A stretch of DNA of 64,000 nt from Archangium sp. (GTDB lineage: Bacteria; Myxococcota; Myxococcia; Myxococcales; Myxococcaceae). The stretch's first letter is position 1. Each line of letters starts with the position of its first letter. Both the position numbers and the translations under genes were made by a program. The notes under the pieces are model-generated. The model saw only the letters and a list, made by a program, of their open reading frames with translations. It was not told the origin of the DNA and did no database searches. This document shows, one piece after another, positions 45,229 through 54,531 of the stretch. The stretch lies in assembly GCA_030681645.1 (NCBI GenBank), contig JAUXRX010000019.1:62001-126000 (forward strand). Direction: 5' to 3'.

Positions 45229-47445
45229 TCAGAGCTGCTGCACACCCCAGTTGAGCGCGGCGTTGGCCGAGGGGTCGGCCATCAGCACCACGATCGGGCC
45301 CAGCATTCCCGGGCGGGTGAAGACGAAGCGGCCGTGCGAGACCGCGCCTCCGGTCGGCGTGGGGAACGCGGCCAGGGTGATCTCCTGCTCGAACTGCAGG
45401 AAGGCAGCGTCGTAGCGCCGGATCTTCTGATCAGGGTTGGGAGTGGGCGTCGAATACCCCGCCCAGGGCACCACGAAGAGCTTCCCCAGCGCAGTCGAGT
45501 GGTCGACCCATTGCACGGACGGGGCGCCGGCCAGCGAGCCCGCGTAGGTCATGTCCATCGCGCTCACGCTCGAGGCCCAGAACACGCTCCCGCCGCGCGT
45601 GAAGATGCGGTCTCCGTCTTCGGTGAACCAGAGGTTGCCGCCCATGGGATAGGTGCCGTGGTACGGCGAGTCGTAGATGCTGACGATGGGTCCGGTACCG
45701 AGGTCGTAGTGCTCGATGTCCGAAGGGCTCAGGCCGTTGTTGGCGCCGTAGATCGCGGTGCCTCCCGGGTGCAGCCGAGCCAACGTCCCGGCGCGGATGC
45801 TCCGCCCCGTGCTGAGGACCTCCACGCCCGACATCACGTTCACCGCGCGGATGGTCTCCCACTGATCTCGCCGGGGAAACCCGTAGACCCAGCCGTTCGC
45901 GGCCAGCACCACGTCCTCCACGTCGCAGGTGACTTGCAGCGTCCTGGTCACCGCGCGCGTCGACAGGTCCACCAGCGAGATCCACCCGTCGTGGCCCACG
46001 GCCGCCTGGAGTCCATTCGGGCTCACCGACACCGCGGTGGGCGTGATGGAGAGCGCGACGTCTTGCGTGGTGTGCGTGACCGGATCGTAGAGGTGCAGTT
46101 GGTTGGGCGAGGCGCTCACGGTGATCAAGCGATCGAGCGCCCGGCTGAACTCGGCGTCGACCACCCGGTGACTCAGCACGGTGATGGGGCCTCCCGGCGT
46201 CACCACCATGGTCGCGGTCAACACCACCTCGTCCATCGCGCTCAGTCGACCGTCGCTCACCGTCAGCGAGAGGCGATACGCGCCAGCCACGTCGGGCGTG
46301 AAGGTGGGCGTGGCCGTCTGCGCCCCGGTCAACGCCGCGGCGCTCCCCGTGGGTCGCTGCGCGAAGCTCCAGGAAAAGTTCAGCATGTCGCCGTCTGGAT
46401 CGCTGCTTCCGCTGCCGTCGAGCATCACGCTCGTGCCCACCGTCACTCCGCGATCAGCGCCGGCCAGCGCGGTGGGAGCGCGGTTCGTCGGGTTTGGCGG
46501 CACGGCGGTGAAGGACACCTGCACCGCGCTCGAGTCTTGAACGCCATCGTTCACCACCAGGCGCACGGTGTACGGCCCCGCCAGGTCCGGTTGGAACGAT
46601 CGGTTCGCTCCGGTGCCGGTGAGCACCGCCGTGCTCCCGCTGGGCTTCGCCAGGAGGCTCCACTGGTAGGTGAGCGGCGCGCCCTCGGGGTCGGAGCTCA
46701 TCGCTCCCGAGACGGCCACGGCGGTGCCGATGGTGACGGTCGCGTCTGGCGGCAGCCGCGCCGAGGGCGGTGCGTTGGCGCCCGCGGCGATGGTGATCAA
46801 GGCCTGAACCGGGGCGCTCACGGCCTGCCCGTCCCAAACGGTGAGCTGCACCACGTACGTCCCCTCGGCGGTGGGCTGGAAGGTGGCCAGCGGCAGGCGC
46901 TCGTCGGTGAGCTGCGGGTTCGACCCGGTCGGCTGCGAGACGATGGCCCACGCGAAGGTGAGCGCGTCTCCGTCGGGATCGCGGCTCTCCGTGCCATCGA
47001 GGGTCATCGAGCGCAGGCCTGCGCGGGTGGGCGCGCGGATCAGGGCGACCGGCGCGCGGTTCGGAGAAGTCGTGCCGCGGATGAAGAACGCCGCGAGGCT
47101 GGGGGCTGAGGTGCGGCACTCGTCCGCACCGACGCCTCGCACCACGTACTCGCCGCCCACGTCGGGGATGAGCGTGACCTCGGTGGGAGAGACGACCGCG
47201 AGGGACGCGCGGCTGCCCGCGGGCGCGCGTTCGATGCTGAACTGCACCGTCGCTGGGCTGCTGTCCGATGCTCCGACGAAGGAACCGGTGACGCGGAGCT
47301 GGCGAGACACTTCCGCCGCGCCGGCGGTGGTCAGCTTGAGCTCCAGCGGCGTCTCGAGCACGTCGGTGCAATCGCTCACGGGCGTGCGTCCGCACGCGGC
47401 CAGGAGGGCGAGCGTGAGAATGAACGGGACCTGGGTGGTGCGCAT
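45229..47445 (-). CDS. lipoprotein with three PKD domains and a beta-propeller-like region
   Basis: The 738-residue protein has a signal peptide with lipobox LAAC. After an Ig-like region (about 25-125) there are three PKD domains (about 130-410) with the hallmark Asp-Pro-Asp-Gly and WxxxxxP patterns: DGTESRDPDGDALTFAWAIV, GAMSSDPEGAPLTYQWSLLA, DGSGSSDPDGDMLNFSWSFA. Residues about 425-735 read like a WD/YVTN-type propeller (LITVSASPNQLHLYDPVTHT, VSVSPNGLQAAVGHDGWISL, GGTAIYGANNGLSP). It should be surface- or periplasm-anchored. PKD and propeller combinations often bind polysaccharides or proteins. Function not known. Confidence 0.8.
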   Translation of the reverse strand: MRTTQVPFILTLALLAACGRTPVSDCTDVLETPLELKLTTAGAAEVSRQLRVTGSFVGASDSSPATVQFSIERAPAGSRASLAVVSPTEVTLIPDVGGEYVVRGVGADECRTSAPSLAAFFIRGTTSPNRAPVALIRAPTRAGLRSMTLDGTESRDPDGDALTFAWAIVSQPTGSNPQLTDERLPLATFQPTAEGTYVVQLTVWDGQAVSAPVQALITIAAGANAPPSARLPPDATVTIGTAVAVSGAMSSDPEGAPLTYQWSLLAKPSGSTAVLTGTGANRSFQPDLAGPYTVRLVVNDGVQDSSAVQVSFTAVPPNPTNRAPTALAGADRGVTVGTSVMLDGSGSSDPDGDMLNFSWSFAQRPTGSAAALTGAQTATPTFTPDVAGAYRLSLTVSDGRLSAMDEVVLTATMVVTPGGPITVLSHRVVDAEFSRALDRLITVSASPNQLHLYDPVTHTTQDVALSITPTAVSVSPNGLQAAVGHDGWISLVDLSTRAVTRTLQVTCDVEDVVLAANGWVYGFPRRDQWETIRAVNVMSGVEVLSTGRSIRAGTLARLHPGGTAIYGANNGLSPSDIEHYDLGTGPIVSIYDSPYHGTYPMGGNLWFTEDGDRIFTRGGSVFWASSVSAMDMTYAGSLAGAPSVQWVDHSTALGKLFVVPWAGYSTPTPNPDQKIRRYDAAFLQFEQEITLAAFPTPTGGAVSHGRFVFTRPGMLGPIVVLMADPSANAALNWGVQQL

Positions 47446-47497
47446 GGGCTGGCTCCTACTATCTCGCGCCCTGGCTTTCGATGTGGGTGCGGTGGCA

Positions 47498-47848
47498 ATG
47501 CTGGACCGGGCCAGCCGGGCGATGGGCGTGCTGCGGCTCGACGCTGATCAACGCCTGCTGGTCTACGTGGCGTGCGCCACGCGCACGCAGCTCGACCTGA
47601 GCCAGCCGTTCACTCTCGACGCGACCATCAAGATCCCCCTGCTCCGCCGCGACCCGTCCATGGTCGTGACCGTGACGCAGGGCGCGTCGACGCTCTGCTA
47701 CTGGTTCCCGTGGACGCTGCGTGAGCTGGGCAACGCACCTTCCGCCCAGACGTCGGAGTCCCTGCCAGCGCTTCGCGTCGACTGGCGCGGTGCCGTGATT
47801 CTCGAGCGGCTGCGTGCGCTCGCCGCTGAGTCGCGGCCGGGTTCCTGA
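47498..47848 (+). CDS. small hypothetical protein, uncertain start
   Basis: The 116-residue frame from ATG 47498 (MLDRASRAMGVLRLDADQRL) is preferred. An ATG at 47444 would overlap the divergent PKD gene's own start codon. The product is beta-rich in the middle (LLVYVACATRTQLDLSQPF, DPSMVVTVTQGASTLCYWFP) and ends in a helix (GAVILERLRALAAES). There is no signal peptide or known motif. It is convergent with the next coiled-coil gene. Confidence 0.5.
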   Translation: MLDRASRAMGVLRLDADQRLLVYVACATRTQLDLSQPFTLDATIKIPLLRRDPSMVVTVTQGASTLCYWFPWTLRELGNAPSAQTSESLPALRVDWRGAVILERLRALAAESRPGS

Positions 47849-47865
47849 GCCCTCTTCAGACAGGC

Positions 47866-48873
47866 TCAGCTCCGCAGCCGCTCCGGCGTGACCGTCGCCT
47901 GCGCGGGCGGCTCCATCGCCAGCACCTGCTGAAGGTCACCGCGCTGCACCGCGGTCATGGCCTCGGAGATGGCGGCCAGCTCCTCATTGAGCCGCAGCAC
48001 GCTGCCCTTCACGCCCTCGAGCTGGACGTGCGTTCCGCTCGACTTCGCCACGGACACGCGGGTGCGCAGCTCCTGCAGGTGCACCAGGAGGGCGGTGTAC
48101 TCGCCGTCGACGCGCTCGGTGATGGTGGCCAGTTGCTGCAGGGCCGAGAGTTGCCCGTCCATTGCCGTGAGCGCGTCGTCGAGCCGGCCGCGCGCCTCGG
48201 GGTCCAGCGTGGCGTCACGGCGCGAAGAGAGCTGCTCGCGCTGCGACCTGGCCTTCGCCAGCCGGCCGGGAGCGTCCTCCACCAGCAGCTGCTGCCGGCG
48301 CTGGTCGAGCGCCTTGAGCGTGGTGCGCATGGTGGCCACCGTCTTCTCGGGATCGCTGATGAACTGCCGCACCGCTTGCGGGCTCGCTGCGAGATCCGCC
48401 AACAGGTGGTCGCACAGCGCGTCCACTTCGTGCCGCGTGTCGACCGCCGGGAGTTCCTTCGCGGCGCGGCGCGCCCCGGTCAGCTGCCCGGTTCCCACCA
48501 GGCCCAGCCCCAGGGCGACGAAGACCATCCACCACAGGTCCGGCCGGAGAAAGGCGAAGGCCGCGCACAGGAGCGCCGCGACCAGAAAGACCACGCCCTT
48601 CGCCAGGGTGGGAGCGCGTCGTCGCCGGCGCTCGAGCTTCCGGCGCAGGGCCTCGTCTTCGCGAGCGCGCTTCCGCTGCTGCCGCTCGCTCACCTCGTGC
48701 TGCTTCTGCTCGAGGGTCTTCAGCGCGCCGCTCAGCTTGGCCTCGAGGGTGTGGGTCAAGTCGTCGAGCACGCGGTGGCGCTCGTCACGGGTGCGCTGTT
48801 CCCAGCGCTCGATGTCGCTCACCAACTGTGCGCCCAGCTTCTCGAGGCGCCGCTGCAGATCGGGATCGCCCAT
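47866..48873 (-). CDS. two-pass membrane protein flanked by coiled coils
   Basis: The protein has 335 residues. Residues 1-88 are a strongly charged helix (LGAQLVSDIERWEQRTRDER, HTLEAKLSGALKTLEQKQHE, a KLERRRRR stretch). Two hydrophobic segments follow (VVFLVAALLCAAFAFL and WWMVFVALGLGLVGTGQL, about 92-130). Residues 145-320 are another long coiled coil (FISDPEKTVATMRTTLKALD, LATITERVDGEYTALLVHL). Such proteins often scaffold or tether complexes to the membrane. No enzymatic domain and no family were recognised. Confidence 0.7.
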   Translation of the reverse strand: MGDPDLQRRLEKLGAQLVSDIERWEQRTRDERHRVLDDLTHTLEAKLSGALKTLEQKQHEVSERQQRKRAREDEALRRKLERRRRRAPTLAKGVVFLVAALLCAAFAFLRPDLWWMVFVALGLGLVGTGQLTGARRAAKELPAVDTRHEVDALCDHLLADLAASPQAVRQFISDPEKTVATMRTTLKALDQRRQQLLVEDAPGRLAKARSQREQLSSRRDATLDPEARGRLDDALTAMDGQLSALQQLATITERVDGEYTALLVHLQELRTRVSVAKSSGTHVQLEGVKGSVLRLNEELAAISEAMTAVQRGDLQQVLAMEPPAQATVTPERLRS

Positions 48874-49184
48874 GGCTCAGTCATCACGCGTCCTCAAGGC
48901 ACGCGCAACGAGGCTTCCAGCGCCCCAACGAATCGCGTCGATGAGCCACGCTGGACCGGGCCATCCGGGCAGGCCGCGCCTCGGCGCGTGGGCATTGCTG
49001 CTCCTCGCGCGTCGCCGCGGAGCGATCCTGCGCACCTGCATCTCGGGTCGACCGAGCAGGCCTGTGTACACGGACCTCCCGACGCAACCCGCAGGCCGGG
49101 AGAGTACGCTCGCCCCGTGTTCATTCTGAACCTCATCGCGCGGATCTCCCCTCAAGGCGCGAGTTCGCCGATCGAGCGACTTTG
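48874..49184. other. 311-bp intergenic stretch
   Basis: No well-supported gene. A minus-strand frame ending at 48877, 3 bp before the coiled-coil gene's start, reads WLIDAIRWGAGSLVARALRT at its end and could be a short upstream gene or remnant, but it lacks a convincing start. Nothing else is recognisable. Confidence 0.4.
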
Positions 49185-50765
49185 ATGCACCGACTGTCTC
49201 TCCTGATGGCGGGCGTGGTCTCGACGCTGGTCTTCGCGCAGGCGCCGCCGCAGCTGCTGGTCGAGGCGACGAAGTGGAAGGGCGGCTCCCTCAGCGTGGA
49301 CGTCTCGGTGCGCGCCCCGACGAGCGGGGAGCGGGTGGCCATCGGAGGTCCCGCGAAGCCCTGGCAGTCGGCCATCTCCCTGAAGGTGTCGAACGCCGAC
49401 GGGGTGGAGCAGCGCTGGCCGTTCGACAGCCCCGTCTCGAAGTCCGCCTCGGAGCGGCTCGTGCTCAGCAGCAACATCGGGGGCGGCCGTTCGTACAAGC
49501 TCACCGCGAAGCAGGCCGCGAAGCTCAAAGAGGGCACGTATGAGCTGACCGCGACGCTCGATCTGCGCGGCGCCGGTGCTGGCTTCGACGGGACGGTGGC
49601 GACGACGACCACGATCGACCTCGGCGCATCCCCCCTGCCGAAATACGCCCCCGCACGCGACGTCGCCGCGGTGGTCGCGGCCCTGCGCACGAAGCCCTCG
49701 ACGCTGCAGCGCACCGATGGGCTGATGAGCCTCGAGGCCGCGCTGCTCGACGCGCCAGCGCTGCCAGCAGGGCCCGCGGTCGACGCGCTCGTCGCCGCGC
49801 ACCTGGCCCGGATGGAGGCGCACATGAATGCGGGCCACGGCTACGGCTCGGGGCCGGACTCCACGGCCCCGTCGAAGGAACTGCTCTTCGGCCAGAAGGT
49901 GCTGATCACGCCGGGCCGGGTGTCGGCGAAGTTCAAGACCACGTTCGCCAGCACCGGGGTGGTGTTCGTGCCGGCGGGCGACCTCGAGACGTTCTGGAAG
50001 TGGATCCACGTCGAGGGTCACAAGGGGCTGCACCTCTTCGCGGTGCGGGCGCGCGATGGCGTGGCCCGCGTGGCGACCTCGTACGTGCCCCCCGGCGGAC
50101 CGCCCGAGCAGCGAATCGAGATCAGCTTCTGGCAGCTCCGTGAGCAGGGCTGGTCGCTCGTCTCCTACGAGCCCTGGCCACCGCGGGCGCGCGATCTTCA
50201 CGCGAACGTGCACCGCGCCGGGGAGCCGCCGAAGACCCCGGCCGAGCTGACCGACGTGGAGCGCGCGCAGTGGCTCGAGCTCAGGCTGGGGCTGATCGAG
50301 ATCTGCGCCGTGGACTTCCAGGAGCGCAACCGCGGCGGGGCGACGCTCGAGCGGGGCTTCGGCGGCGAGGCGATCGACGCCACCTACGTTCCCCTGCTGA
50401 AGGCCCGGCTCGAGGTGGGAAGCGAGGCGGTGCGCGGGGCGGTCGCTGCTGAGCTGGTGCGGCTCGGGGTGGAGCTGCCGCTGCAGCAGTTGGTGGACCT
50501 GCTCCTGGCGACCACCGCAGAGTCGCAGCGCGGACGACTGCTGGACGCGATCACCCCGAAGCTCAAAGGTGGTCGCCCTGCGACGGCGGGCGAGCTGGAG
50601 GCGATCCTCGGGGCGCGCGTGGAGGGCGGCGTGAGCGGGAAGATCACCGCCGACGAGCTCGCCGTGGTGACGAACCGCACGGCGAGCGGCGGAAGCTCGA
50701 TGCTCTACCGGAAGACGTCGCGCGGCTGGGAGCGCGTGAGCGTCATTCAGTCGTGGGTCCACTGA
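49185..50765 (+). CDS. exported protein, hypothetical, 526 residues
   Basis: The ATG at 49185 gives a clear signal peptide (MHRLSLLMAGVVSTLVFAQA); a TTG codon just before is less likely. The mature N-terminal part is an Ig-like beta domain (EATKWKGGSLSVDVSVRAPT, GTYELTATLDLRGAGAGF). A central helical region includes LVAAHLARMEAHMNAGHGYG. The rest is alpha/beta (GRVSAKFKTTFASTGVVFVP, QRIEISFWQLREQGWSLVSY, SEAVRGAVAAELVRLGVELP), with HEAT-like helices near 395-450. No catalytic motif was recognised. It is probably periplasmic or secreted. Confidence 0.7.
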   Translation: MHRLSLLMAGVVSTLVFAQAPPQLLVEATKWKGGSLSVDVSVRAPTSGERVAIGGPAKPWQSAISLKVSNADGVEQRWPFDSPVSKSASERLVLSSNIGGGRSYKLTAKQAAKLKEGTYELTATLDLRGAGAGFDGTVATTTTIDLGASPLPKYAPARDVAAVVAALRTKPSTLQRTDGLMSLEAALLDAPALPAGPAVDALVAAHLARMEAHMNAGHGYGSGPDSTAPSKELLFGQKVLITPGRVSAKFKTTFASTGVVFVPAGDLETFWKWIHVEGHKGLHLFAVRARDGVARVATSYVPPGGPPEQRIEISFWQLREQGWSLVSYEPWPPRARDLHANVHRAGEPPKTPAELTDVERAQWLELRLGLIEICAVDFQERNRGGATLERGFGGEAIDATYVPLLKARLEVGSEAVRGAVAAELVRLGVELPLQQLVDLLLATTAESQRGRLLDAITPKLKGGRPATAGELEAILGARVEGGVSGKITADELAVVTNRTASGGSSMLYRKTSRGWERVSVIQSWVH

Positions 50766-50774
50766 GCGACGTTG

Positions 50775-51393
50775 ATGGGTGGAAGCTGGATCAGCGTTCG
50801 CCTCAAGCGCCTCGGTGACGAGTCTTCGCCCCGCGAGCTCCACCAGGCGGTGTGGGATCGGCTCAGCGATGAGATTCACCGCGCGCTCCGCCGCAGGGAG
50901 AACCAGCAGGTGCTCGCCGATTACCTGGGCAGCACGGCGTACGACGGCTTCGCCGACGACGACTGGGCCTCGACCGAGACCGAGCTCACGGGTCGCGTAC
51001 CGCGCCTCAGCGTCCGGAGGGTTTGCCGGGGTGGGTGCGACACCTCGCTCCCGAAGTCGTGAAGGAGACCGTGCTCTCGGCGATCGGCAGCGTCAACGAC
51101 GTCGACGTCGAGGTCGCGCTCGGGTGGCGACCGCGAGGCAAGGAGCCGCTGATTCGCGCCTTCGCCAACTATGCCGAGACGGAGGAACCAGCGTCTTCCA
51201 ACCGGCAGGGCGTGATCGCGGCGGTGAGAAACGCGATCAAGCAGAAGCGAGCGTCTCGGGAGAGGAGGGTGCTCTCGGGCCTGGTCGCGATCGTTCACGT
51301 CGGTCCGGCTCGAAGTACCTGCGGTACTTCCCGGCCATCGAGGTGCTCTACGTTCCGCGGTCTACGGTTGATCGGCTGACGCGCCGAGGATGA
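50775..51393 (+). pseudogene. gene broken by two frameshifts, hypothetical
   Basis: Three frames in succession give protein-like text. First, from ATG 50775: MGGSWISVRLKRLGDESSPR, LADYLGSTAYDGFADDDW. Second, from about 51025: WVRHLAPEVVKETVLSAIGS, VNDVDVEVALGWRPRGKEPL, IRAFANYAETEEPASSNRQG. Third, from about 51290: GSKYLRYFPAIEVLYVPRST, then the stop at 51393. The switches are near 51015-51025 and 51290-51300. The intact ancestor would be about 200 residues. No family was recognised. It is a decayed gene or carries assembly errors. Confidence 0.6.
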
Positions 51394-51454
51394 TAGGTGG
51401 GGGAGACGTTCCTGAGTGTACGAGGAGCGGACGTACTGTCTGCGGAGGGGTGGC

Positions 51455-52288
51455 GTGAGCAAGTCACAAAATCAGCGATACCTGTGGTGGACGATCTTCT
51501 CGGCGGGGCTCCGCGCACCGACTCCGACTGTGCTTGCGCTCGTGGTCGTGTTGGTCGCTCTCTCCTTGTTCTTCGGCGTTCGCTCGGCCGGACAGACGAG
51601 CGCGCAGTCGACGGTGTTGGGGGGCTGGACCACCCCCCTCGTCCTCTGGATGACGTTGACTGGACTCCTCCTCACGTTCCGCCGTTGGAGAGGGAACCGC
51701 TTCCGTGCGCGCTATCGCGACGGCTTGCAGTCGCCTGATTCGTCCACCGTGATCGCCGTCATCGACCAGAACTTTGCCGTTGCGCGAGGCAGGAAGGACG
51801 TCGACGCCTCTCTTGCCCTCGATCGCGGTCTCGCCAGGTTGATCTACGGCGAACTCGACGGCGCGAAACGCGAGCTCAACGCCGTGCGCTGGGAGCAACG
51901 CGCGCCGCTCGTGCAGGGGTATGGGGCGAGCCTCGCCTCGTACATCTGCCTGTTCGGCACAGGTGAGTTGGAAGCGGGGCTGGCTGCGGCGCGCAGGGCT
52001 CAGGAGTTGACGCAACTCGGGTCCTGGCCCGGCGCAGCGAGCTGGCGTGCCTATTTCGAGACGGGTGTGGTGCTCGCGGAGGTGCTCAATGGCCACGCCA
52101 GCGCCGGGGCTCTCACGAGGCTCGAGCAGACGGCGGCCACGACGCAGCATCCGGTGCAGCGCCTGTTCACCCTGTATGGACTGAGCGTCGCAGCCAGGCG
52201 CGCCGGTGACGCGGCGAAGGCTCGCGAGTTCCAGCAGACGATCCAACGAGAGGCTCCACACTGCCGCGCGCTCATCATTCCTGATTGA
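51455..52288 (+). CDS. membrane protein with TPR-like soluble part, hypothetical
   Basis: The 277-residue start is GTG 51455 (VSKSQNQRYLWW), preceded by GGAGGGGTGGC. Two hydrophobic segments follow (VLALVVVLVALSLFFGV and WTTPLVLWMTLTGLLLTF, about 25-75). The remaining 190 residues are helical and TPR-like (ALDRGLARLIYGELDGAKRE, GELEAGLAAARRAQELTQLG, AARRAGDAAKAREFQQTI). Codon usage is normal for this genome. The 3' end overlaps a minus-strand gene remnant by 14 bp. Function is unknown. Confidence 0.65.
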   Translation: MSKSQNQRYLWWTIFSAGLRAPTPTVLALVVVLVALSLFFGVRSAGQTSAQSTVLGGWTTPLVLWMTLTGLLLTFRRWRGNRFRARYRDGLQSPDSSTVIAVIDQNFAVARGRKDVDASLALDRGLARLIYGELDGAKRELNAVRWEQRAPLVQGYGASLASYICLFGTGELEAGLAAARRAQELTQLGSWPGAASWRAYFETGVVLAEVLNGHASAGALTRLEQTAATTQHPVQRLFTLYGLSVAARRAGDAAKAREFQQTIQREAPHCRALIIPD

Positions 52289-52460
52289 CGCGCTCGGTGA
52301 CCTGCTTCGTGGCGACCACCAGCATCGGCACCGAGAGCACCCACGCCGTCGGGTACTCCGCGGCCGTGCGGTCCATGAACCAGCGCAGCGTCGACGCGCT
52401 CGCCGACAGGCCGCTTCGATAGGACGAAGCCGGGCAAATCAGCCAGGTGAGCAGCGAGCG
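52275..52460 (-). pseudogene. 3' remnant of a membrane protein gene
   Basis: The minus-strand frame ends at 52275 and reads LLTWLICPASSYRSGLSASA, then STLRWFMDRTAAEYPTAWVL and SVPMLVVATKQVTERVNQE, a protein-like C-terminus with one probable membrane helix. Upstream it meets a stop near 52461 with no start. It therefore appears to be the tail of a gene truncated before or during insertion of the neighbouring intron. No family was recognised. Confidence 0.45.
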
Positions 52461-53069
52461 TCAGGGCTCGCGCGTGGCACCGACGTGGCACGGGATAATC
52501 TGGGGCGCATGGTGCGTCGTGACGACTCAGAGCCAGCGGAAGCGCGAGCGACCGAAAGGGCGGAGTCACGCTGCATTGATCCTGCGGGTGAAAGTCCCGT
52601 CCGGGTAATCGCCGGAGAGCCCGGTAGCAGACCGCCATCTGAGGCCGAGAGGCCGACTGGTGAAGCGCGGTGTCAAAAGCCCTCAGCGGCGAAAGCCGTG
52701 CGAGGGGAGCAACAACGCGGGCCGCAACATCAAGTGAAGCCTGCCGCCTCGTCAGAGAAACAATCCGAGCGCCGAGCCGCGCATGTCACGGCGAAGGCCA
52801 TGTTTTCTCCTCGGGAGTCCGGATGGGGAGAAGGGCTTGGCGGGGTAGAGGGAGCAGCACGCGTTGAAGGAGAAGTGCGGAACACGAGAGACCCGTCTGC
52901 ACAGCCGACGTCCGGCAAAGACCGACCGCATAAGCCGAGTGCGAAAGCGGGCGGAGTGCAGCGGGAGTCCGAGGGGGTCGTAGTACCGGTGAAGGCCGTG
53001 AAGAAGAACGCGGTCCGAGGGAAGGGCCCCTGGTTAGAGGGTGCTTCAGCTGGAGGTAAGGGTGAGGGC

Positions 53070-54506
53070 ATGAGGCGCGGAAGCGCTTCCAACAACCCCG
53101 GCCGGCCAAAGCCGGACGAGAAAGTCCGACAACTCCAGTGGAAGCTCTACGGAGTAGCCAAGCGGCAGAAGGAGCGTCGTTTCCACGCGCTGTACGACCG
53201 AATTTCCAGAAGTGACGTTCTGGAAGAGGCGTTGGAACGAGTGAAGCGCAACAAGGGTGCTGCGGGTGTGGATGGAATCACACTCAAGGCGGTGGAGGAG
53301 TACGGCGTCGCGAAGCTGCTGAACGAGCTTCGCGAAGAGCTCCGCGCAGGAACGTACCGAGCACCTCCCGTGCTGAGGCGGTACATCCCGAAGGCCGATG
53401 GCAAGCGGCGGCCTCTGGGGATTCCGACAGTCAAAGACCGCATCGCGCAGGCGGCGGCGAAGTTGGTGTTGGAGCCGATTTTCGAGGCGGACTTTGCCGC
53501 TTCGTCCTTCGGCTTCCGGCCGCGCATCGGCACGTTGCAGGCACTGGAAACCATCCGCGAGACAGTCAACGCCGGATGGCGACACGTGCTGGACGCTGAC
53601 ATTCACGACTACTTCGGCAGCATCAATCAGGCGCTGCTGATGGAGCGAGTCTCGAAGCGTGTCAGCGACAGAAGGGTCCTCAAGCTGCTGCGTGGTTGGC
53701 TTCAGGCAGGTGTGATGGAAGACGGCAGGTACTCAGAGACGGTCTCGGGTACGCCGCAAGGTGGAGTCATTTCTCCGCTGCTGTCGAACGTCTACCTGCA
53801 CTTCCTCGACTCCGTGTGGCAGCGCCAGTGCGCCACAGTCGGCAAACTGGTGCGGTACGCGGATGACTTCGTGGTGCTCTGCAGAAGCCGCGAAGATGTG
53901 GAAGAGGCTGAACGAAGAGTGCGCATCATCTTCGAGCGGCTGAAGCTGACGCTGCATCCGGAGAAGACGCGAAAGGTAGACCTCACCGAAGGGAAAGAAG
54001 GCTTCGACTTCCTCGGCTGTCACTTGCACATGCGGATGTCGGGGAAGCTCTGGGAGGAGAAGCGGATTCGTCGCTACTACCTTCAGCGCTGGCCCTCGAA
54101 GCGAAGCATGACGCGAGCGCGGACGAGGGTGAAGGAGTTGACCGACCGGAGGCGAGGTGGAGTGAAGGACGTCAAAATTCTCATCGACGACCTGAACCCC
54201 GTGCTCCGAGGCTGGGGCAACTACTTCCGTACCGGCAATGCAGCGCGGAAGTTTCTCGACCTCGACAGCTACGTCGTCGAGCGGCTGAATCTCTTCCGGT
54301 GGAGGCGTTACCGCCGACACCTGAAGGCCGGCCAGCCAGTCAGCTGGACGCGCGAGGAATATGAGGCCAAGGGACTGCACCGATTACGCGGAACGATTCG
54401 CTATCCGAAGCCGTGCACGCTGCACTGTGAAACCCCTAACGAAAGCCGTGTGCGGGAAATCCGCACGCACGGTTTGAACGGAGGTGGGGGAACCCGGATC
54501 GCGTAA
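53070..54506 (+). CDS. ltrA: group II intron reverse transcriptase/maturase
   Basis: The protein has 478 residues from MRRGSASNNPGRPKPDEKVR; the frame is open far upstream through domain I but has no better start. The reverse transcriptase domain shows RNKGAAGVDGITL, LRRYIPKADGKRRPLGIPTV, FGFRPRIGTLQAL, LDADIHDYFGSI, GTPQGGVISPLLSNVYLHF and the catalytic YADD at residues 263-266. A maturase (X) domain follows with LRGWGNYFRTGN, a GIIM hallmark. No endonuclease HNH motif was seen. The ORF reads into the domain V sequence before its stop, so the last 25 residues are probably structural-RNA read-through. It promotes splicing and retrohoming of the intron. Confidence 0.92.
   Translation: MRRGSASNNPGRPKPDEKVRQLQWKLYGVAKRQKERRFHALYDRISRSDVLEEALERVKRNKGAAGVDGITLKAVEEYGVAKLLNELREELRAGTYRAPPVLRRYIPKADGKRRPLGIPTVKDRIAQAAAKLVLEPIFEADFAASSFGFRPRIGTLQALETIRETVNAGWRHVLDADIHDYFGSINQALLMERVSKRVSDRRVLKLLRGWLQAGVMEDGRYSETVSGTPQGGVISPLLSNVYLHFLDSVWQRQCATVGKLVRYADDFVVLCRSREDVEEAERRVRIIFERLKLTLHPEKTRKVDLTEGKEGFDFLGCHLHMRMSGKLWEEKRIRRYYLQRWPSKRSMTRARTRVKELTDRRRGGVKDVKILIDDLNPVLRGWGNYFRTGNAARKFLDLDSYVVERLNLFRWRRYRRHLKAGQPVSWTREEYEAKGLHRLRGTIRYPKPCTLHCETPNESRVREIRTHGLNGGGGTRIA
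54441..54475 (+). ncRNA. group II intron domain V catalytic hairpin
   Basis: GAAAGCCGTGTGCGGGAAAT, then CCGCACGCACGGTTT. It folds as a hairpin with the conserved AGC triad on the 5' strand, a GAAA-type tetraloop region and an internal bulge. This is the most conserved part of group II ribozymes and is the best single evidence that the element is a true intron, not only an RT gene. Confidence 0.9.
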
Positions 54507-54531
54507 GCGACACCGGCGCCCCCATCCACCT

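Noticed and set aside
52470..52511. Two TGGCAC words before the intron as a sigma-54 promoter, or GATAAT as a -10 box.
   Set aside because: No TTGC at the correct spacing after TGGCAC, and no -35 partner for GATAAT at the usual distance. It remains a weak hint only.
52206..54506. A 766-residue RT protein starting at 52206.
   Set aside because: The first 288 residues translate host DNA and domain I RNA and have no motif; the start at 53070 fits the RT family.
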